Source of the DNA: Actinobacillus sp.
GTDB lineage: Bacteria > Pseudomonadota > Gammaproteobacteria > Enterobacterales > Pasteurellaceae
DNA length: 64,000 nt
Direction: 5' to 3'
Assembly: GCA_020026155.1 (NCBI GenBank)
Contig: JAHHQX010000005.1
Span: forward strand, 53,016-117,015
Shown one piece after another: positions 47,633 to 56,225 of the stretch. The stretch's first letter is position 1. Every line of letters begins with the position of its first letter. A model generated the notes under the pieces. It searched no databases. It was not told the origin of the DNA and saw nothing but the letters and a program-made list of their open reading frames with translations. Both the position numbers and the translations under genes were made by a program.

Positions 47633-48127
47633 ATGGAATTTTACGAAACGCTGATCGGTATCGGACTACTCTGTCTTTTTGTTATTTTTATCGTTGCTCT
47701 CTTTTCTAAGAAACGTAAATCATATTTGTTTGATGCGAATCTTTATAAAACCATTCCCATCATGAATCGCAGCGAAAAGATTTTCTTTACGTTGTTTACT
47801 CAAACTTTCCCGCAATACTATATTTTTCCGCAAATTCCTTTTTCGTGTATCGTGACGCCAAAATTTAAGGAAGATGGAAAAAATAAACCTTTGCTTTGGA
47901 AAATTAATCAAAAACGTGTGGATTTTCTGATTTGCGATACGCAACTGAATAATTTATTTATTGTTGAAATTGATGGTCCAACTCATACAAAAACACGTGG
48001 ACAAGACAGCCAACGAGATGATTTCTTTGCTGAAAAAAATATCCCGACCTTGCGTATTCCAGTTACACAATTAACTAAATTAACACGCCAAAATCTTAAA
48101 AGTATGGTTGAGGATATTTTGGATTAG
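47633..48127 (+). CDS. DUF2726-domain membrane-anchored protein
   Basis: 164 residues from ATG 47633; the frame from 47597 adds a leader without an RBS. An N-terminal membrane segment (about residues 4-25) precedes a DUF2726 domain with VDFLICD and FIVEIDGPTHTKTRGQDSQRDDF, arranged like a PD-(D/E)xK nuclease core (Asp, then Glu-x-Asp). Nuclease activity is not demonstrated for most members. It is the first gene right of dif and is followed by a strong terminator. Confidence 0.85.
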   Translation: MEFYETLIGIGLLCLFVIFIVALFSKKRKSYLFDANLYKTIPIMNRSEKIFFTLFTQTFPQYYIFPQIPFSCIVTPKFKEDGKNKPLLWKINQKRVDFLICDTQLNNLFIVEIDGPTHTKTRGQDSQRDDFFAEKNIPTLRIPVTQLTKLTRQNLKSMVEDILD

Positions 48128-48131
48128 AATA

Positions 48132-48166
48132 AAAAAATGCGTACCTATTTAAAGTACGCATTTTTT
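48132..48166. terminator. Bidirectional terminator between DUF2726 gene and cdd
   Basis: AAAAAATGCGTAC (48132-48144) pairs with GTACGCATTTTTT (48154-48166): a 13-bp stem with T runs on both strands. Confidence 0.92.
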
Positions 48167-48170
48167 ATGA

Positions 48171-49079
48171 TTATACTTCGATATATTCTAGTTCTACATT
48201 CCCTAGATAATTCAATAAATTTTTTCCGCTACGGCGATATGATAAAGAAATTGGATGTTCGACCATCACTGCTCGAGTAATATTTTCAATTTCATAACCG
48301 CGCATAATAATGAGGTTTAATGCCACTTGTAATGCAGGTAAACTTGGATTGAATGCTGCATTTTCAGCATAACTTCCTTTAAAAATTTCCTGATTATTCA
48401 ATTGTAATGCTACGCCACAATATGTTTTTGAGTATGGCGCATGACTTTGGTTGGCTGCCTCAAGTGCGGCTAAAATAATAGGTGATTTTGAATCGTGTTT
48501 TAAATGATTATCTTCACTATCCATTAACAAGTTTGTAATCTCTAAATCTTTAGGGCCAAAGGCGTTTGGTAAATAATGATGTAAACTTTGAATAGGTTGA
48601 TTTGGTAAATGAATTTTAAGATGAGATGCGGAATTAAGCTCATTCATAAATTGTCGACAATGTCCACACGGTGTGTAATTAACAAAAACATCTGTGACAC
48701 TTTTTTCACCCCGCATCCACGCATGCGAAATGGAACTTTGTTCTGCATGGATTGTTTGTGCTATCGGATTATCGCAAAACTCTTGGTTAGCACCAAAATA
48801 AAAATTACCCGACTCCCCTTTAGCTATCGCCCCCACACTAAAATGAGAAATGGTTGGATTAGCATAACAAGCAGCAATGGATAATAAGGTTAATGCGAGA
48901 TCCTCACTCGACATCTGGTATTTTGCGCATAGATGACTGACGACAAACTCCGGTAAAAAACCATCAAAATGTTGTTCCCTTAAAATATGCCAAATATCTT
49001 TAGCTAATGCAGGATTTTGTAATTCTTTTAATGCATTTTGTAGACGGTCTGAGATATGTTCTTCGTTAGTATGGCTCAT
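48171..49079 (-). CDS. cdd: Cytidine deaminase
   Basis: 302 residues (E. coli 294), the two-domain dimeric type. The zinc site is HAEQSSIS (His and catalytic Glu, near residue 112) with PCGHC near residue 138. The C-terminal half is the degenerate second CDA domain (LPALQVALNLI). It deaminates cytidine and deoxycytidine for pyrimidine salvage. Divergent from folP. Confidence 0.95.
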   Translation of the reverse strand: MSHTNEEHISDRLQNALKELQNPALAKDIWHILREQHFDGFLPEFVVSHLCAKYQMSSEDLALTLLSIAACYANPTISHFSVGAIAKGESGNFYFGANQEFCDNPIAQTIHAEQSSISHAWMRGEKSVTDVFVNYTPCGHCRQFMNELNSASHLKIHLPNQPIQSLHHYLPNAFGPKDLEITNLLMDSEDNHLKHDSKSPIILAALEAANQSHAPYSKTYCGVALQLNNQEIFKGSYAENAAFNPSLPALQVALNLIIMRGYEIENITRAVMVEHPISLSYRRSGKNLLNYLGNVELEYIEV

Positions 49080-49260
49080 AGATTTACCCTTTTTAATCTA
49101 ATTAAACACTCCCTATATCATATGCTATTTTTTTAATAAAATCTTGATTTAACGTTATTTTTTTATGCTTTTATCATGAAATTTATTTTTAAATCTTTTT
49201 CTATTTTGTAATGCTTTCCGTTATAATGTTCAACATTTGATATAAACACAGGTTTTATGT

Positions 49261-50088
49261 ATGCAACTTCGCGCAAAAGACAAAATACTTGATCTTAATT
49301 TTCCGAAAATTATGGGGATCTTGAATATTACGCCGGATTCCTTTTCGGATGCAGGCAAATTTTTAAAATTTGATACTGCTCTGTTTCAAGTTGAAAAAAT
49401 GTTACGCGAAGGCGCAAGTATTATTGATATCGGTGGTGAATCAACACGGCCGGGTGCTTCAGCGGTATCTGAACAAGAAGAATTACAACGCGTTATTCCT
49501 ATTGTTGAGGCCATTTCACAACGTTTTGACTGTTGGATCTCGGTTGATACTTCAAAAGCAATTGTCATGCGTGAAGCCGCAAAAGTTGGTATAGATTTGA
49601 TCAATGATGTCCGTGCATTGCGTGAAAAAAATGCACTTGAAATAGCAGCAAGTCTTGATCTTCCCGTTTGTCTTATGCACATGCAAGGTGAGCCACGCAC
49701 GATGCAAACTTCCCCGCATTATCAAAATGTTGTAGAAGATGTGCTGACTTTCCTTCTTGACAGAACAAAAGTGGCACAAAAAGCGGGAGTTAAACCTGAG
49801 CATATTTTATGGGATCTCGGTTTTGGTTTTGGTAAGTCGCTTTCTCATAACTATCAGCTTCTAAAAAATACACATATTTTTGCACAATTTCCCTACCCTT
49901 TACTTATTGGTGTTTCGCGTAAGTCTATGATTGGTCAACAACTTAATAAACCCGTTGAAGATCGATTGGTGGGTAGCGTAACCGCGGCTTTATTAGCAGC
50001 ACAGCAAGGTGCAAAAATTTTACGCGTCCATGATGTTGCAGCAACACAAGATGCATTACAAATTTGGCAAGCAATGTTAAATGCTTAA
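49261..50088 (+). CDS. folP: Dihydropteroate synthase
   Basis: 275 residues. The TIM-barrel enzyme of folate synthesis and target of sulfonamides. Signatures are MGILNITPDSFSDAGKF, IDIGGESTRPGA, DLINDVRAL and LIGVSRKSMIGQ. glmM begins 22 bases downstream, the conserved folP-glmM pair. The protein begins MQLRAKDKILDLNFPKIMG with the usual pterin-site N-terminus intact. Confidence 0.96.
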   Translation: MQLRAKDKILDLNFPKIMGILNITPDSFSDAGKFLKFDTALFQVEKMLREGASIIDIGGESTRPGASAVSEQEELQRVIPIVEAISQRFDCWISVDTSKAIVMREAAKVGIDLINDVRALREKNALEIAASLDLPVCLMHMQGEPRTMQTSPHYQNVVEDVLTFLLDRTKVAQKAGVKPEHILWDLGFGFGKSLSHNYQLLKNTHIFAQFPYPLLIGVSRKSMIGQQLNKPVEDRLVGSVTAALLAAQQGAKILRVHDVAATQDALQIWQAMLNA

Positions 50089-50110
50089 ACTTATAAAATA
50101 AGGATTATAA

Positions 50111-51445
50111 ATGAAAGAACGTCAATATTTTGGTACCGATGGTGTCCGTGGTAAAGTAGGTAAAGCGCCAATTACACCAGACTTTGTACTTAAATTAGGT
50201 TGGGCTGCAGGTAAAGTTCTTGCAAATTCGGGGTCTAAAAAAGTCTTAATTGGTAAAGATACTCGAATCTCTGGTTATATGTTGGAGTCCGCTCTAGAAG
50301 CTGGTTTAGCTGCGGCGGGTGTTTCGGCAGCTTTTACTGGACCTATGCCAACCCCTGCAATTGCTTATTTAACACACACCTTCCGCGCAGAAGCGGGTAT
50401 CGTTATTTCAGCCTCTCACAATCCTTTTGATGATAACGGAATTAAATTCTTTTCCACACAAGGAACTAAATTACCTGATGAGGTTGAATTAGCAATCGAA
50501 GAAATGCTCGAACAACCAATGGATTGCGTACCATCAGCAGAACTTGGCAAAGCGAGTCGTATTAACGATGCTGCGGGACGTTACATTGAATTTTGTAAAA
50601 GCACCTTCCCTGCTGATTTAAGCCTAGACGGTTTTAAAATGGTCGTAGATTGTGCAAATGGCGCGACTTATCATATTGCACCAAATGTTATGCGTGAACT
50701 TGGCGCTGAAGTGATCGAAATCGGCACTTCACCAGATGGCGTAAATATTAATGCGCAATGCGGTGCGACAGATATTCGTGCTTTACAACAAAAAGTATTG
50801 GAAACCAACGCTGATGTAGGTTTAGCTTATGATGGTGATGGCGATCGTCTTATTATGGTTGACCACTTAGGTAACAAAGTGGATGGCGACCAAATCCTTT
50901 TCATTATTGCTCGTGAGATGTTACGTAGTGGTAAATTAAAAGGTGGCGTTGTCGGCACATTAATGAGTAATATGCGTTTAGAAATTGCCCTCAAAGAATT
51001 AGCGATTCCATTTGTTCGTGCAAAAGTTGGTGACCGCTATGTGTTAGAAAAAATGCAAGCTCACGACTGGATCTTAGGTGGTGAGAATTCTGGACATATT
51101 ATTATTGCCAATAAAAATACGACTGGTGATGGTATTATTGCCTCTCTTCAAGTATTACGTGCCATGGCGCAACATAAATTATCATTAAATGAATTAACGA
51201 AAGCGGTTCAACTCTATCCGCAAGTACTTATCAACGTACGTTTTGAAGGTGGCGAAAGTCCTCTTGAATCTGATGCTGTAAAAGTTGTTTCTCAAGAAGT
51301 CGAAACATTACTTGGGAACACTGGACGTATCCTTTTACGTAAATCTGGCACAGAACCGCTTATTCGCGTAATGGTCGAATGTGAAGATGCGGAAAAAGCA
51401 CAGTCTTACGCTGTAAAAATTGCAAATGTGATTAAAAATGCATAA
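50111..51445 (+). CDS. glmM: Phosphoglucosamine mutase
   Basis: 444 residues (E. coli 445). The phosphoserine loop SASHNP has its catalytic Ser at residue 102, the metal loop is DGDGDR near residue 243, the sugar-binding GGENSGH near residue 325, and the phosphate-binding RKSGTEPLIRVM near the C-terminus. It makes glucosamine-1-phosphate for peptidoglycan and LPS. Co-transcribed with folP. Confidence 0.97.
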   Translation: MKERQYFGTDGVRGKVGKAPITPDFVLKLGWAAGKVLANSGSKKVLIGKDTRISGYMLESALEAGLAAAGVSAAFTGPMPTPAIAYLTHTFRAEAGIVISASHNPFDDNGIKFFSTQGTKLPDEVELAIEEMLEQPMDCVPSAELGKASRINDAAGRYIEFCKSTFPADLSLDGFKMVVDCANGATYHIAPNVMRELGAEVIEIGTSPDGVNINAQCGATDIRALQQKVLETNADVGLAYDGDGDRLIMVDHLGNKVDGDQILFIIAREMLRSGKLKGGVVGTLMSNMRLEIALKELAIPFVRAKVGDRYVLEKMQAHDWILGGENSGHIIIANKNTTGDGIIASLQVLRAMAQHKLSLNELTKAVQLYPQVLINVRFEGGESPLESDAVKVVSQEVETLLGNTGRILLRKSGTEPLIRVMVECEDAEKAQSYAVKIANVIKNA

Positions 51446-51448
51446 TTA

Positions 51449-51478
51449 ATCACGCCCATTTTTTCGAAAAAATTTATG
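51449..51478 (+). repeat. Half-copy of dispersed element after glmM
   Basis: ATCACGCCCATTTTTTCG followed by an A-rich tail ending TTTATG; no partner arm. Confidence 0.6.
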
Positions 51479-51499
51479 GAGTTTAAGGGGTAGGAATAT

Positions 51500-51964
51500 A
51501 TGAATATTTTTATTATGCGACATGGGCAAGCCGAAATTTTTGCGCGTAGCGATGAGGAGCGTGCACTCGCAGAAATTGGTAAAGCCCAAGTAACGGAACA
51601 GGGGAAATGGTTACTTAGTCAGGGCATTAAATTTGATAAAGTCTTAGTAAGTCCTTATCAACGTACCCGTGATACTTTTGCTGTAATCAACTCGGTATAT
51701 CAAAATACGCTATCCAATAAAATGGAAATTGATAAAAACCTCACGCCATTAGGCAATAGTACACAGGTTGTTGATTACCTAGAAGTCCTTAATAACGATG
51801 ATATGCATAATATTTTGATTATTTCACATATCCCATTGGTTGGAGAACTTGTAACAGATCTCTCCCAAAATAGCGGGTATCACTGTTTTGAACCCGCAAC
51901 CTTAGTCGGCATAAATTGGGATGGAAAAAATGGTAATGTATTTACCAAACATATTTGTGCATAA
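51500..51964 (+). CDS. sixA: Phosphohistidine phosphatase SixA
   Basis: 154 residues (E. coli 161). Histidine-phosphatase superfamily: MRHGQAE with catalytic His8, Arg in SPYQRTRDT, and the second His in ISHIPLVGEL. It removes phosphate from histidine of HPt domains or the nitrogen PTS protein NPr. The upstream GGGGTAGGAA provides the RBS. Terminated by the hairpin at 51979-52006. Confidence 0.92.
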   Translation: MNIFIMRHGQAEIFARSDEERALAEIGKAQVTEQGKWLLSQGIKFDKVLVSPYQRTRDTFAVINSVYQNTLSNKMEIDKNLTPLGNSTQVVDYLEVLNNDDMHNILIISHIPLVGELVTDLSQNSGYHCFEPATLVGINWDGKNGNVFTKHICA

Positions 51965-51978
51965 AAATTAATAACATA

Positions 51979-52006
51979 AAAAAACCGCGTTTTAACGCGG
52001 TTTTTT
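51979..52006. terminator. Bidirectional terminator between sixA and the mltF operon
   Basis: AAAAAACCGCGTT (51979-51991) and AACGCGGTTTTTT (51994-52006) form a 13-bp stem with T runs on both strands. Confidence 0.93.
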
Positions 52007-52007
52007 G

Positions 52008-52154
52008 TTAATCATCATTATCAATAACAAAATGAATCATTCGTCTATATCCAATCATTCGCCGTGTATCGCGAACATGTTTTATTCGAAGAAGTCGACG
52101 GTGAATACGATGTAATACTTTTGTTCTTAGGTTAGTTTGTCTTCTTCTTTTCAT
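52008..52154 (-). CDS. Small, highly basic 48-residue peptide
   Basis: Minus-strand frame from ATG (52152-52154) to TAA (52008-52010), too short for usual gene-finding cut-offs. The peptide begins MKRRRQTNLRTKVLHRIHRR and is rich in Arg, Lys and His until an acidic end (IDNDD). It is supported by AGAGGA with 6-base spacing before the ATG, by its position 23 bases after the mltF stop in the same direction, and by the strong terminator starting right after its stop. It matches no family I recognise; the composition suggests RNA, DNA or ribosome binding. Confidence 0.6.
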   Translation of the reverse strand: MKRRRQTNLRTKVLHRIHRRLLRIKHVRDTRRMIGYRRMIHFVIDNDD

Positions 52155-52177
52155 ACTCAATCCTCTACTGCTACTTA

Positions 52178-53677
52178 TCACGCACCTGATTTACTTGCGG
52201 CTGCTTCCGCCGGTTGTGATTCGGGCGGAGGCGGTGGAGATACAAGGGCTTGTTCTTCTTCATGAAGTAAATTTCCTTCACCATCTTCACTCGCTTTAAC
52301 ACGATAATAATTATTTAAAATATGAAGATAACGTCGAATATTTTCTACATATTGGAATGCCTGAATACCGCTTGCATGTCCATATTTTAATTTACTATAG
52401 TATTCTCGTCTACCTAATAAAGGTAAATTATTTTTCACATCCAACCAATTATAAGGGTTTCCACCTAAATCTTTAGTCAGTTGTAACGCATCAAATAAGT
52501 GACCTAGTCCCATATTGTAGGCAACAAGTGCATACCAAATACGCTGATCTTCTTTAATCTCATCAGGCATTTTTTGAACAAGAAAATTAAGGTAATCCGC
52601 GCCTCCACGAATACTCTGCTGCGCATCAAGACGATCTGGTACATTCATCGCCTCCGCAGTATTTTTAGTCAGCATCATAATTCCCCGAACTCCCGTTGGT
52701 GAGGTGGCTAACGGATTCCAATGAGATTCCTGATAAGCAACAGCAGCTAACAATCGCCAATCTAAATTCCCCCGATATTCTTCAAAGAATGGTTTATATT
52801 TGGGTAAAATATTTTTGATCGCATCAACGTATGTTCGACTATCGATATAATTAAACTCTTTTAGATGGCTTACATATTTCTCTTCTAAGTTAGCAATCGT
52901 GCCGTCTTCCATAGCTTTATTCATGAAATCTAATAATTTTGCTTGTAGATCGAATTTATCACTTTTTGCTAAATACCAGTGAACTGTCGTTTCATCTGCG
53001 ACATCAAACGCAATCGCAATATCTGGACGAATCGACTGTGTTGTCGCAACCAAAATAGAATTGGCAACGGTATATGGAATCTTACCGCTTGCTACATCCA
53101 TTAATAATTCTTCTTCCGTCTTGTCTTCAACTTGCCAGGTTAAATTAGGATATTGATCTTTTAATTCTAGCAATAATCCATTTAAACCTGAACCTTTAGA
53201 CACAACTAAAGTTCCCTTCAAATCATTTAAACTTTTAGGTCGTAAAGTGCCTTTGTGATAAACCAATTGCCAAGAAGCTGAATAATAGGCTGGCCCCAAT
53301 TGATATAATGCGGTTTTATTAGGATCAAATAATAAATTTGAGGCGGCTATATCAATTTCATGATGGGTTAACGCATTAAACAATGCATCACGCGTCGGAT
53401 ATTCGGTAATATTTATTTTGACACCTAAATATTGGGCAAACGCATGACTTAAATCGTACTCAAGTCCTGTCGCGCCTTTAGACGTAATAAAATAAGATAC
53501 GGGATTGGCAACCACGCCCACTCTTAATAAGTCATCTTTTGTCACTCGACTATAACTGCTTGGTAAAGGATCAGATGTCTTTACGGGATGCATATGGCCT
53601 TCGTAAAAGACCATATCCATTGCCCATAATAAAAGTGCTGTCATAAAGACAGTAAGGTAGATGATACCTTTTTTCAA
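52178..53677 (-). CDS. mltF: Membrane-bound lytic murein transglycosylase F
   Basis: 499 residues (E. coli 518). An N-terminal signal/anchor (residues 1-20) precedes a periplasmic solute-binding-protein-3-like regulatory domain (about 45-270) and a C-terminal SLT lytic transglycosylase domain (about 290-450) with catalytic Glu in AYQESHWNP and the GIMML and AYNMG motifs. The tail is Pro- and Ala-rich. It cleaves peptidoglycan to 1,6-anhydromuropeptides. 21 bases behind the perM-like gene, so probably one operon ending in the 48-residue gene. Confidence 0.93.
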   Translation of the reverse strand: MKKGIIYLTVFMTALLLWAMDMVFYEGHMHPVKTSDPLPSSYSRVTKDDLLRVGVVANPVSYFITSKGATGLEYDLSHAFAQYLGVKINITEYPTRDALFNALTHHEIDIAASNLLFDPNKTALYQLGPAYYSASWQLVYHKGTLRPKSLNDLKGTLVVSKGSGLNGLLLELKDQYPNLTWQVEDKTEEELLMDVASGKIPYTVANSILVATTQSIRPDIAIAFDVADETTVHWYLAKSDKFDLQAKLLDFMNKAMEDGTIANLEEKYVSHLKEFNYIDSRTYVDAIKNILPKYKPFFEEYRGNLDWRLLAAVAYQESHWNPLATSPTGVRGIMMLTKNTAEAMNVPDRLDAQQSIRGGADYLNFLVQKMPDEIKEDQRIWYALVAYNMGLGHLFDALQLTKDLGGNPYNWLDVKNNLPLLGRREYYSKLKYGHASGIQAFQYVENIRRYLHILNNYYRVKASEDGEGNLLHEEEQALVSPPPPPESQPAEAAASKSGA

Positions 53678-53698
53678 TAAAGATACTCCTCTTGAGAA

Positions 53699-54769
53699 TT
53701 AAGGGTTTTGTACGTCAGATTCAGTTGATGGCCAAGATGTAACAATAGCTTTGATCAACGTAGCTAATGGAATAGCAAAAAATACGCCCCAGAAGCCCCA
53801 TAGACCACCAAAGATCAGTACGGATACAATGATTGTTAACGGATGGAGATTGACTGCTTCGGAAAATAAAAATGGTACAACGACATTACCATCAAGTAGT
53901 TGAGTAATCACATAAGCAATCATTAAATAACAAAATGTTGGTGTGCTTCCAAATTGGAAAATGGCAACCAATGCCACTGGAATTGTCACTAAAACTGCTC
54001 CAATATACGGAACTAAAACTGAAATTCCAACTGCAACAGACAATAACACAGCATAATTTAAATGGAAATATAAGAAAATTGCATAAGTTACTACACTTAC
54101 AATCAAGATTTCTAACAATTTTCCACGGACATAATTCGCCATTTGTAATTGCATTTCAGTCCATACTTTACGGACTAAATCGCGGTTACGAGGTAAATAC
54201 TGAACAACGTAGTCAATTAAATCTTTCTTATCTTTTAGCAAGAAGAAAACCATAAAAGGCACTAAAAAGGCATAAATACCGAGTGTCACAAGATTAACAA
54301 GTGACGAAACAGAGAATGTAAGTGCCGTTTCTGCGAAGCCCATTATTTTACTTTTGATGCCAGAAAAAATACTATCAACCATTTGATAATCAACAAATTC
54401 TGGATAATGTTTCGGTAAATCTAATAGCCAAATATTTGCCTTATTAAACATTGTCGGCAAATCGGTAACCAACTTAACGAGCTGACTCCATAAAATTGGG
54501 AATAATCCAAACAAAATAACTAGGATAACCCCTATCATCGAACAAAGAACGATGATAACGCTCAGCAAGCGTGGCAAGCGAAATTTATTTTGTAAAAGTG
54601 AAATTGGATATTCGAGTAAATAAGCAAAAATAATCGCAATAAACAGTGGAGCTAATAAATTACTAAAAAAGTAAACAATTAAAATAGCAAAAATAAGGAT
54701 TGCTAAAAATGCCGTCGCTTGCGGATCGCTAAATCGCCGAATGTACCAATTTTTTAATAATGTAAACAT
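53699..54769 (-). CDS. AI-2E family transporter (PerM-like)
   Basis: 356 residues, about eight membrane segments. AI-2E/UPF0118 family with the ILIFGGLWGFWGVFFAIPLATLIKAI C-terminal signature. E. coli PerM is the closest namesake. Substrates vary across the family (AI-2, Na+/H+) and cannot be told here. Upstream of mltF with 21-base spacing. A perfect matS site lies 93 bases upstream of its start. Confidence 0.88.
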   Translation of the reverse strand: MFTLLKNWYIRRFSDPQATAFLAILIFAILIVYFFSNLLAPLFIAIIFAYLLEYPISLLQNKFRLPRLLSVIIVLCSMIGVILVILFGLFPILWSQLVKLVTDLPTMFNKANIWLLDLPKHYPEFVDYQMVDSIFSGIKSKIMGFAETALTFSVSSLVNLVTLGIYAFLVPFMVFFLLKDKKDLIDYVVQYLPRNRDLVRKVWTEMQLQMANYVRGKLLEILIVSVVTYAIFLYFHLNYAVLLSVAVGISVLVPYIGAVLVTIPVALVAIFQFGSTPTFCYLMIAYVITQLLDGNVVVPFLFSEAVNLHPLTIIVSVLIFGGLWGFWGVFFAIPLATLIKAIVTSWPSTESDVQNP

Positions 54770-54862
54770 CAGTTTTTCCTTTAAAACAACGATTAGTGAG
54801 GATTATAAGGAATTTTCTTATACAATACTATAAAGAAAATTCCCAATTTTGATTAGATTTTT

Positions 54863-54875
54863 GTGACAACGTCAC
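54863..54875. other. matS site (MatP binding), perfect consensus
   Basis: GTGACAACGTCAC directly abutting the folC stop codon; about 7.4 kb right of dif. Confidence 0.85.
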
Positions 54876-56216
54876 TTATTCTTCAATAAGAAGGAAAAGC
54901 TCAGCAACGGTATGAAATGAACCAAAGATAATCAGCGTATCTTCCCTATTTAGCCCTGATAAAATTTGATTTAATCCCTGATCTAAGATTTCAAAACTTT
55001 TTATTGGTGAATCTACGCCTAATGTTTTTAATTTCTCTACGATCGCATTACCAGACTGTCCACGTTCACCATTTAATGTCAAACAATTCCAGCCATCCAT
55101 AACTGGAATAAGTGGTGTTAAAATACCCTCTAAATCTTTATCACGCAATACCCCACAAAGTGCATAAATTTTCCCCGAAAAATCGGGCGTGCTGACTTTA
55201 GCGCGTAATTGCTTAATTCGTTCTGCAAGGTATCTGGCTGCGTGTGGATTATGCCCAACATCTAGGATAATCTTCGGCATAGCCGTTTCTTCAAGATAAT
55301 ACTTTTCAGAAATTTTCTGACGTATACTCTTAGAAAGCGTTTGGAAACGCCCTGTTAATTCAACGGTTTCCAAGACTTCTTTAAGAATTTCGTCGCTAAT
55401 GGTAAAAGGTAAATACTGTAATGTGGCAAGAACAGTTGCAGCATTTGCTAATGGAATGGTTGGTTTCGGTAAATGCTGATAGTGTTTATCTTTACTATGC
55501 CATTCCCACGTTTCACCCGTTTCTGCAAAGACCCAATCATGATTACGACAAAATAATTTACAGTTTAACTCTTTTGCATAATTTAATAATGTTGATGGTG
55601 CATCCGGCTCACCAATGATAGCAGGCTTATTAGCACGGAATATTCCTGCTTTTTCAAATGCAATCGCTTCACGCGTATTACCTAAAAAAGCGGTATGATC
55701 AATATCAATACTCGTCACCACCGCAATATCACTATCAATAATATTGGTTGCATCAAGACGTCCCCCGAGGCCTACTTCTAAAATTACGACATCAAGGTTA
55801 GCTTGTTTAAATAAATTAAATGCAGACAATGTTCCAAACTCAAAATAAGTTAATGAATTTGGTTTATTTTTTTCAATAAACGTAAATGACTTACAATGTT
55901 CTTTATCAGGTAAGCACTGATTATTGATACGCACCCTTTCACGATAATGTAATAAGTGTGGTGAGGAATAAACCCCTACTTTATATCCCGCTTTTAAAAG
56001 CAACATTTCAAGCAATCGGCAAGTTGTTCCCTTACCATTTGTTCCGCCTACTGTAATAATAAAAGGGGCTATCTTCGTTAAATTGAGTGCATGGGCAGCT
56101 TTTGAAACGCGTTCCAGTCCCAGATCAATCACTTTTTCATGCGCCTGCTCTAAATAAGAAAGCCACTGGCTAAGTGGCGTTTCTTCATTAAGAATCATAG
56201 TATGATGACTTTGCAT
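54876..56216 (-). CDS. folC: Bifunctional folylpolyglutamate/dihydrofolate synthase
   Basis: 446 residues. Mur-ligase-like fold with P-loop GGTNGKGTT (residues 57-65), SSPHLLHYRERVRIN, and FEFGTLSAFNLF followed by VILEVGLGGRLDATN. It adds L-Glu to dihydropteroate and polyglutamylates folates. AGGA precedes ATG 56216; it follows accD by 9 bases, the usual accD-folC pair. A half-copy of the dispersed element lies in frame at 55162-55191 (encoding around TPDFSGKIYA). Confidence 0.95.
   Translation of the reverse strand: MQSHHTMILNEETPLSQWLSYLEQAHEKVIDLGLERVSKAAHALNLTKIAPFIITVGGTNGKGTTCRLLEMLLLKAGYKVGVYSSPHLLHYRERVRINNQCLPDKEHCKSFTFIEKNKPNSLTYFEFGTLSAFNLFKQANLDVVILEVGLGGRLDATNIIDSDIAVVTSIDIDHTAFLGNTREAIAFEKAGIFRANKPAIIGEPDAPSTLLNYAKELNCKLFCRNHDWVFAETGETWEWHSKDKHYQHLPKPTIPLANAATVLATLQYLPFTISDEILKEVLETVELTGRFQTLSKSIRQKISEKYYLEETAMPKIILDVGHNPHAARYLAERIKQLRAKVSTPDFSGKIYALCGVLRDKDLEGILTPLIPVMDGWNCLTLNGERGQSGNAIVEKLKTLGVDSPIKSFEILDQGLNQILSGLNREDTLIIFGSFHTVAELFLLIEE
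55162..55191 (-). repeat. Half-copy of dispersed element inside folC
   Basis: Read on the minus strand: CACGCCCGATTTTTCGG followed by an A-rich tail ending TTTATGC; in frame within folC. Confidence 0.6.
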
Positions 56217-56225
56217 GTCTATATC

